Assembly: GCA_011523545.1 (NCBI GenBank)
Contig: WTGN01000074.1
Location: 1 to 52,883 of the forward strand
Source of the DNA: Chloroflexota bacterium
GTDB taxonomy: Bacteria > Chloroflexota > Anaerolineae > Aggregatilineales > Phototrophicaceae
Direction: 5' to 3'
DNA: 52,883 nt
The notes under the pieces were generated by a model. That model was not told the origin of the DNA. It did no database searches and worked only from the letters and a program-made list of their open reading frames with translations. Positions within the stretch are counted from its first letter, which is position 1. Every line of letters begins with the position of its first letter. The translations under genes and the position numbers were made by a program. Of this stretch, positions 17,006 through 25,716 are shown in pieces.

Positions 17006-18628
17006 ATTCACAAGAGCAACTTGATCGCATTCCTGGGCGGGGCTCTTGCCAGTTTCGGTTTCTTTTTCCTGCCCGTCATCGAGATAAAGCCGAATAGACT
17101 CGCGTCCGGATTGCCGGTTGGCTTGCTGGAGATACCGGGAGATTTGCGTTATCTCCTGCTGTTTTTGCTGGCGTTGACGCCGGTGATGCTGGCCTTCATG
17201 AGCGACCGCAATCGAAGAGGCTGGGCGCTGGTGACGGTCGGCAACTTAATAATCATTTTGACCTTGTATTTGCCGGCGCTGGCGGGAAACGCTTATTTGA
17301 TCGGCGCGGAAGCCCTGTTCGAAGCGGGGACGCGCATCAGCAATCCACGTATCTTGTCCTCCGCTGCGATTGCCGTCGGTTTGGCCGGCGGCGGCATCGT
17401 GCTCTTCGCCGGCCTGCTGGATCTGGAGCGGAGCGGCGCATCGCGGCTGGTTCGCGGCCTGGCGGGCGCGGTCGGCGCGCTCGTTGTGGTGCTGATGCTT
17501 GCGGGCGGCACGCTGGATGTATATTCGATCATGGTTGAGTATCATTCGCGGGGCGAAACGCTGGCGCTGCGTTTTTTGGAGCATATTGTATTTGTGTTGG
17601 TGGCGCTGGTCGCCGGTTTGATCGTCGGTATCGCGTTGGGATTATGGGCGAGCCGCGACGCCAAGGCGGAAGACGCCATTCTTTACACCGTTGGCATCAT
17701 ACAGACGATACCGAGCCTGGCATTGTTTGGCATCCTGCTGGTGCCCCTGGCGCGGCTTGGTGATTCACACTTTCTTTCGATGGCGCGCGATTGGCTGCTG
17801 CTGGCGGCAATCGCCCTGGCTGCGGCGCTGGTCTTGCGGCGGCTGCATGCGCGCTTGCCGGAACGAGCGCGCCAATTCGCATTGATAGCCGTCTTCATCT
17901 TGGCGTTGATCCCGCTCTCGCTGCTGGCTGTTCTCATTATCGCCTTTGGTTTTGAAGTCGTGCTGACCGTGTTGACGACGGCGGAGCTGGCTTCGATGCG
18001 CAGTGTCACGTTCCTGGCGCTCGTCCTATTTCCCGTCTTCGTATGGGCGGGCAAGCGCTTCGACCTCGAGCGCATGCTGCCGCATTTTCAGCGCGTCCAT
18101 TTTCTGCCCTTGCTGGTGGCCGTGCTGGGCGCATTGATACTCTTGGCGCAGGGGGCGGGCAAGCTGCTCGGCAACAGCGAGCTGGCGGAGTTGACTATCC
18201 GCGACTTTGGCGTATCGGGCATCGGCACGGCGCCGGCGATCATCGCCTTGACCTTGTACTCCCTGCTGCCGCTGGTGCGCAATACCTATGCCGGGCTGAA
18301 GAATATCGACCCGGCCATCATCGATTCGGGCAAGGGCATGGGTTTCACCGCGGCGCAATCTTTCTTTCGGATTGAGCTGCCGCTGGCGTTCCCGGTGATT
18401 ATGGCGGGCGTGCGCAATGCCGCGATATCGCTGGTGGGCATTGCGGCGGTGGCGTCCATCATTGGCGCCGGCGCTCTCGGCGACTTTATTTTGCTGGGCG
18501 TGAACTCGACCTCGATTGATCAGATCCTGCTGGGCGCGGTGCCGGCAGTGCTCCTGGCGGTCATCATGGACGCGGGCTTGAAGCTCCTGGAAGGCCTCTT
18601 GACATCACCGGGCATACGGCAGGCTTAA
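17006..18628 (+). CDS. Osmoprotectant ABC transporter permease, YehY-like, enlarged
   Basis: A membrane permease of about 540 residues. I place the start at ATT 17006 because AAAGGAG at 16992-16998 lies exactly 7 bases ahead; the alternative TTG at 17021 is 22 bases from that site. The N-terminal helices and region up to IIQTIPSLALFGILLVPLA follow E. coli YehY. About 150 residues rich in membrane segments are then inserted before GTAPAIIALTLYSLLPLVRN and the coupling loop DSGKGMGFTAAQSFFRIELP; YehY has only about 20 residues there. It partners with the ATPase 40 bases downstream and the second permease. All core permease motifs are intact, so it should be functional. Confidence 0.85.
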   Translation: MHKSNLIAFLGGALASFGFFFLPVIEIKPNRLASGLPVGLLEIPGDLRYLLLFLLALTPVMLAFMSDRNRRGWALVTVGNLIIILTLYLPALAGNAYLIGAEALFEAGTRISNPRILSSAAIAVGLAGGGIVLFAGLLDLERSGASRLVRGLAGAVGALVVVLMLAGGTLDVYSIMVEYHSRGETLALRFLEHIVFVLVALVAGLIVGIALGLWASRDAKAEDAILYTVGIIQTIPSLALFGILLVPLARLGDSHFLSMARDWLLLAAIALAAALVLRRLHARLPERARQFALIAVFILALIPLSLLAVLIIAFGFEVVLTVLTTAELASMRSVTFLALVLFPVFVWAGKRFDLERMLPHFQRVHFLPLLVAVLGALILLAQGAGKLLGNSELAELTIRDFGVSGIGTAPAIIALTLYSLLPLVRNTYAGLKNIDPAIIDSGKGMGFTAAQSFFRIELPLAFPVIMAGVRNAAISLVGIAAVASIIGAGALGDFILLGVNSTSIDQILLGAVPAVLLAVIMDAGLKLLEGLLTSPGIRQA

Positions 18629-18668
18629 GGGCGCGCCTAGACAGCGAGCGAGGAAAGGCGGACAGCGC

Positions 18669-19808
18669 GTGATCGAATTCAAAGACGTCATCAAAGAGTA
18701 CCCCAACGGCTTTCGGGCAGTGGACAACCTGAACCTGACGGTGCACGACGGCGAAATCTGCGTGCTCATCGGTCCCTCCGGCTGCGGCAAGACGACCGCG
18801 CTGCGCATGGTCAACCGCTTGATCGATGTGACGCGGGGCGAGATCCTGATTGACGGACAGCCGAACGATGAATTTGAGCCTGAGATCTTGCGGCGGCAAA
18901 TCGGCTATGCGATTCAGCAGATCGGCTTGCTGCCGCACATGACGATTCGCGACAATGTGGCGATTGTGCCGCGCTTGCTTGATTGGGACGAGGACCGCAT
19001 TCGTCAGCGCGTGGACTTGCTGCTGGACATGGTCGGCATTGACCCGAGCATTCACGGCGACAAATATCCGCGGCAGCTTTCGGGCGGCCAGCAGCAGCGC
19101 GTCGGCGTGGCGCGGGCTTTGGGCGCGGACCCGCCGCTCATGCTCATGGACGAGCCTTTCGGCGCCGTCGATCCAATCACGCGGGCGATTCTGCAAGAAG
19201 AATTCCTGCAAATCCAGCAAGAGGTCAGCAAGACGATCATCTTCGTGACGCACGATATTGACGAAGCGATCTATATGGGCGACCGCATCGCCCTGCTGCG
19301 CGCGGGCCGGCTGGTGCAATACGATTCGCCGGACGATCTGCTGGCCAAGCCGCGCGATGATTTCGTGCGCGAATTCGTGGGCGCTGATCGCTCGTTGAAG
19401 CGCCTGCATCTGATCAGCGTCAAGGATTCGATGATCAATAATGTGCCCCGCTGCGCGCAGGGCGCCAGCCTCGATGAACTTGCCCAATGTATGGACGAGC
19501 ACCGCGCGAACAATGTCTTCATCATTGATGAAAACAGCGGCAAACTGCTGGGCTGGGCGGAACGGTCGGCGGTCGAATCGGGCGCGGCGCCTGAAGAGGT
19601 GATTAACTATGCCCCAACCAGCATCGCCGTGGCGGAAGACGCCACCGCTCGCGAGGCGCTGAGCGTGCTGCTCTCGCATTCCTTCGACTTGACGCCTGTG
19701 ATAGACGCCAATGGCATATTAACCGGCGGCGTCAGCATACAGCGCCTGCAGGATCTGGTTGAAGCGCCGGGCATACACGCGGCGGCGCAACGGGAACGCG
19801 GCCAATGA
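18669..19808 (+). CDS. Osmoprotectant ABC transporter ATPase with CBS domains
   Basis: A 379-residue ATPase of the OpuCA/YehX type. Walker A is GPSGCGKTT (35-43), signature LSGGQQQRV (137-145), Walker B LMLMDEP with E162, and the switch His is in FVTHD. The C-terminal third (about 255-375) forms two CBS modules, which in OpuA-type transporters sense ionic strength or cyclic dinucleotides and gate transport. The start is GTG at 18669 with GAGGAAAGG upstream. The stop overlaps the next permease start as ATGA, indicating coupled translation. The conserved AIQQIGLLPHMTIRDNVAIVP block is typical of the QAT family. Confidence 0.95.
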   Translation: MIEFKDVIKEYPNGFRAVDNLNLTVHDGEICVLIGPSGCGKTTALRMVNRLIDVTRGEILIDGQPNDEFEPEILRRQIGYAIQQIGLLPHMTIRDNVAIVPRLLDWDEDRIRQRVDLLLDMVGIDPSIHGDKYPRQLSGGQQQRVGVARALGADPPLMLMDEPFGAVDPITRAILQEEFLQIQQEVSKTIIFVTHDIDEAIYMGDRIALLRAGRLVQYDSPDDLLAKPRDDFVREFVGADRSLKRLHLISVKDSMINNVPRCAQGASLDELAQCMDEHRANNVFIIDENSGKLLGWAERSAVESGAAPEEVINYAPTSIAVAEDATAREALSVLLSHSFDLTPVIDANGILTGGVSIQRLQDLVEAPGIHAAAQRERGQ

Positions 19809-21469
19809 GCCAAGCGAAAACAGCGCCTGCTCCAGGCTTCGGGCAGCGCCTGCCCTACATAGCGCTCTTTTGGCTGCTCACAACGCTCTTGATCTACGCC
19901 GTCGGCCAGCAGACGGTGACCTTGCACGACCAGGAGAAATTCATCGGCGACTTCGATTTCGCAGTCGAGCAGGTCGAAGGCGAGAACCGCCTGATCTTCT
20001 CGTTGACTGCGGGCACCTTTCTCTATGGCGTGACGCCCGAAGTGATCTTGCCGGTGCCGACAGGCCGCTTCAGCCGCGGCGACGAGAACGCGCCGCAAGT
20101 GGCGGACGTCTTGTTCGACGCCCTGGACAGCATCAGGGAAATCACGATTGAAGCGCGGACGATCACGGTCGTCTACGATAGCGATATGGAGGCCGAGCAG
20201 GTGCGCAGCCGTCTGCGGCGGCCGGTCAACAACGCGGTCGCCAATGACCGGGGCACGATCACGGCGGAAGTGTCCCAAGCGGCGGAAAAGACCATTGAGT
20301 TCAGCACGAGCGATGATCGCTTCCGTTACGCGCAGTATCAGCCGGCGCTGGTCGAAAGCATCGAAGAATATGACAGCCGCACCGCCGCCGAGGCTGGCTC
20401 GGATCTGGCTCGCTTCATTGTCGCCGAGTCGCGGCCCGTGGAATCCTTGCGGCTAGAGCCAACGCGCCTGGTGGTAGGTTACGCCGAGAGCGCCGCGCTT
20501 GAGCCCTTGGCGCGCAATCTGCGCGAGATCCTGAACGATTTTCATCCGCGGGCATCGCTAGCCCCGGATCTGTGGCTGCTGACAGCCGCGCCCGAGATCA
20601 TTCCGCCGCTGCTGGCAATCGCCGTGGAACCGCTGAAAACCGGTGTGCCGCTCTTCCTGTTCACGCTGCTGATGGTGGCGGTGGAGGGTGGGATTTTCTT
20701 CGTCGCCCGTGAAGGAAAGAATAGCCTGCTGATCCACCTTGTGCATATCGCGTCGGTGTTCTTGCTTTTCTGGTCCATCCTCGGGCATGAGCCGCTTTGG
20801 GATGCGATCTTGCATGCGATCTTCCCCACGAGCGCGCAATTGGTGCACCCGCAGGGCACGGTGATTGTCTTCGCGGCGCAGCATCTTGAGTTGGTGTTGA
20901 CCTCATCGATTTACATTATCTCAACTGGATTGTTCCTCGGCGTGATGGTTACGCGGGAGAATTTTCGCGAGTTCTTGCCCCTGGTGAACAACGTCGTAAA
21001 CGGCGGGCAGACGGTGCCGACGCTGGCGATCGTGGCGATAATGGCGCCGATCATTGGTTTGGGATTCATGCCGGCGGTAGTGGCGCTGATCGCCTATGGC
21101 TTGCTGCCGGTGGTGCGCAACACGATCGCCGGCATCGAGTCGGTCAGCGTGTCGATCGTCGATTCCGCTCGGGGAATGGGCATGACATCGCAGCAGATAC
21201 TGCTGCGGACCGAGTTTCCGATCGCAAGCCGCATCATCATGGCCGGGATCCGGACAAGCATGGTGATCAATATCGGGACGGCGACCTTGGGCGCCTTTGT
21301 GGGCTCGGGCGGCTTGGGAATCCCGATCGCGAGCGGCTTGTCGATGACGGTGGACGCATTCATTCTGCTCGGCGCCATCCCGGCGGCGCTGCTAGCGATA
21401 TTGACTGACTATGTTCTAGGGCGTCTGGAAGTTGTGTTGACGCCGCGCGGCTTGCTGATCGAGACTTAA
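19805..21469 (+). CDS. Osmoprotectant ABC transporter permease with large extracytoplasmic domain
   Basis: A 554-residue permease. One N-terminal membrane helix (residues 17-34) is followed by about 220 soluble residues expected outside the membrane, then five or more helices from residue 265. The coupling loop is DSARGMGMTSQQILLRTEFP, preceded by NGGQTVPTLAIVAIMAP, as in YehW/YehY. The soluble region seems to contain two similar alpha/beta units (about 60-145 and 163-245), each ending in a 'SIREITIEARTITVVY' or 'VESLRLEPTRLVVGY' strand pair that resembles the N-terminal domain of NFU proteins. Such a domain is unusual for this transporter family. The start overlaps the ATPase stop (ATGA), and its TAA overlaps the convergent GMC gene's stop. 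Confidence 0.9.
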   Translation: MSQAKTAPAPGFGQRLPYIALFWLLTTLLIYAVGQQTVTLHDQEKFIGDFDFAVEQVEGENRLIFSLTAGTFLYGVTPEVILPVPTGRFSRGDENAPQVADVLFDALDSIREITIEARTITVVYDSDMEAEQVRSRLRRPVNNAVANDRGTITAEVSQAAEKTIEFSTSDDRFRYAQYQPALVESIEEYDSRTAAEAGSDLARFIVAESRPVESLRLEPTRLVVGYAESAALEPLARNLREILNDFHPRASLAPDLWLLTAAPEIIPPLLAIAVEPLKTGVPLFLFTLLMVAVEGGIFFVAREGKNSLLIHLVHIASVFLLFWSILGHEPLWDAILHAIFPTSAQLVHPQGTVIVFAAQHLELVLTSSIYIISTGLFLGVMVTRENFREFLPLVNNVVNGGQTVPTLAIVAIMAPIIGLGFMPAVVALIAYGLLPVVRNTIAGIESVSVSIVDSARGMGMTSQQILLRTEFPIASRIIMAGIRTSMVINIGTATLGAFVGSGGLGIPIASGLSMTVDAFILLGAIPAALLAILTDYVLGRLEVVLTPRGLLIET

Positions 21470-23082
21470 GGCCGGCCGGCAACCGCTTCAAGATGATCCG
21501 CCAGCCGCAGCGCCAGCGCCACAATCGTGAGCGTCGGGTTGGCGTAGCCGCCGGTGGGAAAGACCGCCGAGCCGGCGATGTAGAGATTGTCGACGCTGTG
21601 CAGGCGCGAATTGACATCGACGATGCCATCTTCGGGCGAAGCGGACATGCGCAGCGCGCCCATGTGATGATCGCCAGTCTCCAGCGCGCCTTCATGCGGC
21701 GGGTAGGTCCAACTGTCGGCGCCGCCACTGACATCGGTGATCATCTCCTGCTTGCGAATTCCACGCCGCCCCAGGTAATCCAGCGTAATCTCCAGCGCGC
21801 GGACGGCGCTTGCTTTGTCGATGGCATTGAGCCGCCAATCGACATGGGCGACTGGCTGGCCGAAAATGGGATCGAACCGCCCCCGATCCAGCGTGATGCG
21901 GCTGTTCTCATCCGGCGTCTGTTCCCAATTCAGATTGACGACCGCCGAGGCGCCCTCGTCGCGGAAGTAGAGGATGATACGGAAGTTGCCGATTTGTTCG
22001 TCTATCAGGGTCTGATGCCTGGGAGCGAGCACGCCCCAGGCATTGAACATCAAGTATTCAAAGACCAACTCCGGATTGACCAGCGGCTCAACCATGTGCC
22101 GGTATTCGCCCCCGCTTACCCCCCTCGGTCCCCCCAAAGCATTAGGGGGAGGCCGAAGGCGGATCTGCTGCTCGCGGAAGAAATTGCGAATCTCAGTCGG
22201 GACGGGCTTTTCAAAATGCACACGCGCCGCGTTGGTCAATAGCGGATGCACCATGAAGCCGCGCCCAAGCATGTCACGCCGGTTGTTGCCGAGCCCGCCG
22301 GATAGCTGCAGCAGGCGCACATTTTCGATGCCGCCGCAAGCGAGGACGCAGGCCTGCGCGCGCACGCTGAATGTTTTGCCAGCCGCGCCGCGCCCCGCCG
22401 CATCGGTGACGATGGTGGCGCACTTCAATTCGCTAACGCGGCGCCGATTCTCGTCAGTCTCGATCGAGAGCAGGTGGGCGTTGAAGAGCACCGTGAGATT
22501 GGCCGCCGCTTCCAGCTCCCGGCGGAATTGCACCTGGAAGTCATGCAGGTTCTCTTCGTATTGCGCGCGCATGATCGCGCCGGTCATTTTGTCGCCGGGC
22601 AAGGCCGCGAAGCAGCGGGCGTATAGCACCCGCTCCCAGAAGCGCATGTCGTCATAATTGAATGGACCGAAACGTCCGAACTCATGGGCAGCGACATAAT
22701 AGGGTCGCAGTTCCGCTTGGTCGATGGGCCAGCCGGCGTCGCGGTAGCCCGGGCGCGGCAGCATGTCAGCCGCATCAAGCGGACGCGCCCAAAAGCCAAA
22801 ATGATTGGTCGTGCCGCCATACATATTCAGCCGCGAGCGCTGGAGGAAGTCGGGGTCAACCCGGCGCAGAAAGTCACCGACCGTGCCGCCATACAGCGAT
22901 TGACGCGCCTGGCCTGGCACGCCGCGATCACCCGGCGCTCCGCTGACCAGCAGGAGCACCTTGAGCGAGCTGTGCGCCAGGCGCTGGGCGATGGCGATGC
23001 CGGCGGCGCCCGCCCCGACGATGCAGATATCGTAGCCTCGTAAAATGGCGCCTTCCGGCAGTTGCTCCGCCTGTTGGTACAT
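21466..23082 (-). CDS. GMC-family oxidoreductase (flavoprotein dehydrogenase)
   Basis: A 538-residue glucose-methanol-choline oxidoreductase. The FAD-binding loop is YDICIVGAGAAGIAIAQRLA (17-36). The active-site pair expected near the C-terminus appears as H in GDHHMGALRM and N in GYANPTLTIVAL. Such enzymes oxidise sugar or alcohol hydroxyls to carbonyls and pass electrons to quinone, cytochrome or oxygen. No twin-arginine signal is visible, so it appears cytosolic. Residues 311-322 (PPPNALGGPRGV) come from a 35-bp repeat also present inside the sulfatase at 33288. The gene follows the ROK kinase by 12 bases and is the last gene of the long minus-strand group; it ends convergently on the permease, sharing TTAA. 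Confidence 0.91.
   Translation of the reverse strand: MYQQAEQLPEGAILRGYDICIVGAGAAGIAIAQRLAHSSLKVLLLVSGAPGDRGVPGQARQSLYGGTVGDFLRRVDPDFLQRSRLNMYGGTTNHFGFWARPLDAADMLPRPGYRDAGWPIDQAELRPYYVAAHEFGRFGPFNYDDMRFWERVLYARCFAALPGDKMTGAIMRAQYEENLHDFQVQFRRELEAAANLTVLFNAHLLSIETDENRRRVSELKCATIVTDAAGRGAAGKTFSVRAQACVLACGGIENVRLLQLSGGLGNNRRDMLGRGFMVHPLLTNAARVHFEKPVPTEIRNFFREQQIRLRPPPNALGGPRGVSGGEYRHMVEPLVNPELVFEYLMFNAWGVLAPRHQTLIDEQIGNFRIILYFRDEGASAVVNLNWEQTPDENSRITLDRGRFDPIFGQPVAHVDWRLNAIDKASAVRALEITLDYLGRRGIRKQEMITDVSGGADSWTYPPHEGALETGDHHMGALRMSASPEDGIVDVNSRLHSVDNLYIAGSAVFPTGGYANPTLTIVALALRLADHLEAVAGRP
22118..22152. repeat. 35-bp palindromic element inside GMC gene
   Basis: The pattern A, six C, TCGGT, six C, then AAGCAT and AGGGGGAGG can fold on its C and G runs. 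It differs from the copy at 34702-34736 at only two of 35 positions, both at the loop borders. It is read in frame by the GMC gene as PPPNALGGPRGV. Confidence 0.85.
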
Positions 23083-23094
23083 TCTTGCCCTGCC

Positions 23095-24018
23095 CTACCC
23101 CGGTTCCGCAAGCTTTTGCCGCGCCAGCCAGGCCGCGCCCAGGATCGGCGCGTCTTCGCCGAGCGATGTGGCGCTGACCTTGACCTTTGCCGACACCGCC
23201 TTGAACGAATAATGCTTCAGCGATTCGCGCGCCGCATCCAGCAGCAGGTCGCCCGCCTGCGCCACGCTGCCCCCGATCACAAATCGCTCGATGTTGACTG
23301 TCATCGCCAGCGACGCGATGGCGATGCCAAGGGCGCGCCCGGCCGCTGCCAGCACGTCCAGCGCAATCTCGTCGCCAGCCATCGCTCGTTTGCTGACCTC
23401 GGCGCCGGTGACGGTCTGGCCGCTGGCGGCGGCATAATGTTTGGCCAGGGCCGGCCCGCTGGTGTAGGTCTCGAGGCAGCCGCGCGAGCCACAGTGACAT
23501 GGATGGCCCTTGGGGTCGACGGTCATGTGGCCGGACTCGCCGGCGCTATTGCCTTCGCCATAGATCAGCTTGCCTTGATAGATGATGGCGGCGCCGACGC
23601 CGGTGCCGATTACGATGTAGATCATGCTTTCACCGTCACGGCCGGCGCCATAATGGAATTCGCCGAGGGCGGCCGCTTTAGCGTCATGATCCAGCGCGAC
23701 GGGCAAAGACAGGCGCTCAGCCAGCATGCGGCGGAAGGGACTGTTGGATATGCCGGGCAAGTTGACCAGCGTGAGCAGCTTGCCGCTGATGTGATCGACC
23801 GGGCCCGGCGCGCCGACTCCGACCGCGGCAAGCCCTTCTTCGGGCGGAAGCGTCGCCTTCAGCGCCTCGACTTCGGCGGCGATGCGCTCGACGACGGCGC
23901 TGCTGCCAGCCTCGGCATGCGTATCGATGCGGCGGCGCGCAACGATCTCGTCCTGTGAATTCACCAGGCCGAGGGCGATCTTGCTGCCGCCAAGATCAAT
24001 GCCGATGACCTGGCTCAT
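23095..24018 (-). CDS. ROK-family sugar kinase (glucokinase-like)
   Basis: A 307-residue ROK kinase. The frame extends to 24228 inside the GMC gene, but the natural start MSQVIGIDLGGSKIALGL is the ATG at 24016-24018, which overlaps the upstream GMC stop as ATGA. The ATP-binding loop is DLGGSKIALG, the catalytic Asp lies in VALDHDAKAA, and the ROK zinc site is the C-x-C-type CHCGSRGCLET with upstream His in SGHMTVDP. No N-terminal DNA-binding domain, so an enzyme, not a repressor. ROK kinases phosphorylate glucose, N-acetylmannosamine, fructose or allose. Placed between two GMC oxidoreductase genes, it may phosphorylate an oxidised or rare sugar. Confidence 0.92.
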   Translation of the reverse strand: MSQVIGIDLGGSKIALGLVNSQDEIVARRRIDTHAEAGSSAVVERIAAEVEALKATLPPEEGLAAVGVGAPGPVDHISGKLLTLVNLPGISNSPFRRMLAERLSLPVALDHDAKAAALGEFHYGAGRDGESMIYIVIGTGVGAAIIYQGKLIYGEGNSAGESGHMTVDPKGHPCHCGSRGCLETYTSGPALAKHYAAASGQTVTGAEVSKRAMAGDEIALDVLAAAGRALGIAIASLAMTVNIERFVIGGSVAQAGDLLLDAARESLKHYSFKAVSAKVKVSATSLGEDAPILGAAWLARQKLAEPG

Positions 24019-25550
24019 GCGCTTAAGTCCGATTCCAGCGGCGCCAGCCCAAGCAGGTGATCGGCCACGCGCAGCGCCTGGGCACATATCGTCAGCGCCG
24101 GATTCATCGCCGTCGACGACGGGAAGAACGAAGAATCGACGACAAAAAGATTCTCGATATCGTGGCTGCGGCAGAAGGGATCCAGCACGGATTCGGCCGG
24201 GTCCGTCCCGAAGCGCGCCGTACCGCATTGATGCGAATTGGTTTCAATGCCGAGCGTCTCGCTGAAGACGAATGCGTAGCCGGCGCGCCGCATCATGCGA
24301 ATCGCGCGGTCGATAAGCTGCTGATGGGCGACGCGGTTATTCGGCTTCCATTGCACCTGCACCGCCCCGTCCGCGCCGAGGAAGACGCGATTCTCAAGAT
24401 CGGGCAAGTCTTCCGACATCACCCACCAGTCCATGCTGCGCTGCGCCATCGCCGTCAGCAGCCGCTTGGGCAAGTAGGGTTTGGCGGCCGAGAGCATGCC
24501 CGCTTGCAGCTTGCCCAGGGCCTGGATGTTGCCCATCGGCCAGGGGAAGTCATCATCGCCGAAATAGTAATCGTTGACCGCCATCGTCTTTTGGAAGACG
24601 GTCGGATTGGTCTGCAGCGGGGCGACGGCGGTCAAGGCGGTATTGTTGTGCATCATGTAATGCCGCCCGAGCAGGCCGGATGAATTAGCGAGGCCCTGCG
24701 GATGCCGGCTGTTGCGCGAGCGCAGCAGAAGAATGGCCGAATTGACCGCGCCGCAAGAGACGATGACGCGGTCGGCGGAGACGGTCTGCCTTTCCCCGCC
24801 GCGCTCAACCTCGACCGCGACAGCGCGCTCGCCGCCCTCATCGGTCAAGATGCGCCGCGCCAGCGCATTCGTCCAGAGTTCGATTTCCTCATGCGCAAGA
24901 GCCGGCCGCAGGCAGCATGTTTCGGCATCGCCTTTGGCATGGAGCTTGCAAGGGAAGCCATCGCAAGTCTTGCAGCGGATGCAGCGGCCGTCTTCGCGCA
25001 AGTCGACCGCCATCGGCAAGCAGTACGGATGCAAACCCTGCCGGCGCAGTTTTTCAATCAGCGCGGCGATATAGGGCTCGTGCGGCACTTCGGGGTAGGG
25101 ATAGCTCACTGTTCGCGGTGGTTCGCCCGGGTCGCTGCCAGCGCGCCCATGCACGAAGAACAGCGCTTCGGCGCGATTGTAATACGGTTCGAGATCGCGG
25201 TAGTCAATCGGCCAGGCGGGCGCAGTGCCGCCTTCGTGCTCAAGCGCGCCAAAGTCTTCCAGGCGCAAACGCGGCAGGGCGGCCCCGTAGACTTTGGTGT
25301 TGCCGCCGACAAAATAGTGGACGCCAGGTTTGAAGGCGCTGCCGTCTGAGGCGTCAACCCAGTTCTCGGCCGGCTTGTAGCGATTCTCTTTGAAGACCGC
25401 GTCAACCTGCCAATTCTGCGGCTCTTGCGGCAGGAAATCGCCCCGTTCGAGCAGGAGAATGCTGGCGCCGCTGTCGCGCAGGGCGTAGGCCAGCGTGCCG
25501 CCGCCCATGCCGGTGCCGATGATGATGAAGTCGTAGTGCTTTCGCTTCAT
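24015..25550 (-). CDS. GMC-family oxidoreductase
   Basis: A 511-residue GMC flavoprotein. The FAD loop is YDFIIIGTGMGGGTLAYAL near the N-terminus. A cysteine-containing CIRCKTCDGFPCKLHAK segment near residue 190 recalls small GMC proteins with such a motif. The catalytic His is in SHQCGTARFG and the Asn in SSTAMNPALTICAQALRVADHLL. It is only distantly related to the GMC protein at 21466 and resembles the choline dehydrogenase/glucoside 3-dehydrogenase branch. No signal peptide is seen. Its stop overlaps the ROK kinase start (ATGA). No Shine-Dalgarno is clear ahead of the ATG at 25550, and a 166-base gap with a repeat separates it from the upstream Gfo/Idh/MocA gene. Confidence 0.91.
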   Translation of the reverse strand: MKRKHYDFIIIGTGMGGGTLAYALRDSGASILLLERGDFLPQEPQNWQVDAVFKENRYKPAENWVDASDGSAFKPGVHYFVGGNTKVYGAALPRLRLEDFGALEHEGGTAPAWPIDYRDLEPYYNRAEALFFVHGRAGSDPGEPPRTVSYPYPEVPHEPYIAALIEKLRRQGLHPYCLPMAVDLREDGRCIRCKTCDGFPCKLHAKGDAETCCLRPALAHEEIELWTNALARRILTDEGGERAVAVEVERGGERQTVSADRVIVSCGAVNSAILLLRSRNSRHPQGLANSSGLLGRHYMMHNNTALTAVAPLQTNPTVFQKTMAVNDYYFGDDDFPWPMGNIQALGKLQAGMLSAAKPYLPKRLLTAMAQRSMDWWVMSEDLPDLENRVFLGADGAVQVQWKPNNRVAHQQLIDRAIRMMRRAGYAFVFSETLGIETNSHQCGTARFGTDPAESVLDPFCRSHDIENLFVVDSSFFPSSTAMNPALTICAQALRVADHLLGLAPLESDLSA

Positions 25551-25658
25551 TTGCAGCGTCTTTACGCTCTTTTGCTAAATCACTTCCCAATCTGCATACG
25601 CCCGTGCCGTGAAATTCCCGCCCACGCAAAGGGCTATGCGTCCCGTTGCGTCGTAGCT

Positions 25659-25700
25659 CCCCTTCCCTAGCTCGCTGGGGCAAGGGGCCGGGGGATGGGG
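25659..25700. repeat. C-rich/G-rich inverted repeat in intergenic gap
   Basis: CCCCTTCCC (25659-25667) faces a G-rich arm GGGGCAAGGGG followed by GGGGGATGGGG. It resembles the element at 10249-10310 and the fragment at the right edge. It sits in the 166-base gap between the second GMC gene and the Gfo/Idh/MocA gene. Confidence 0.55.
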
Positions 25701-25716
25701 TGAAAATCCGCGCCCG

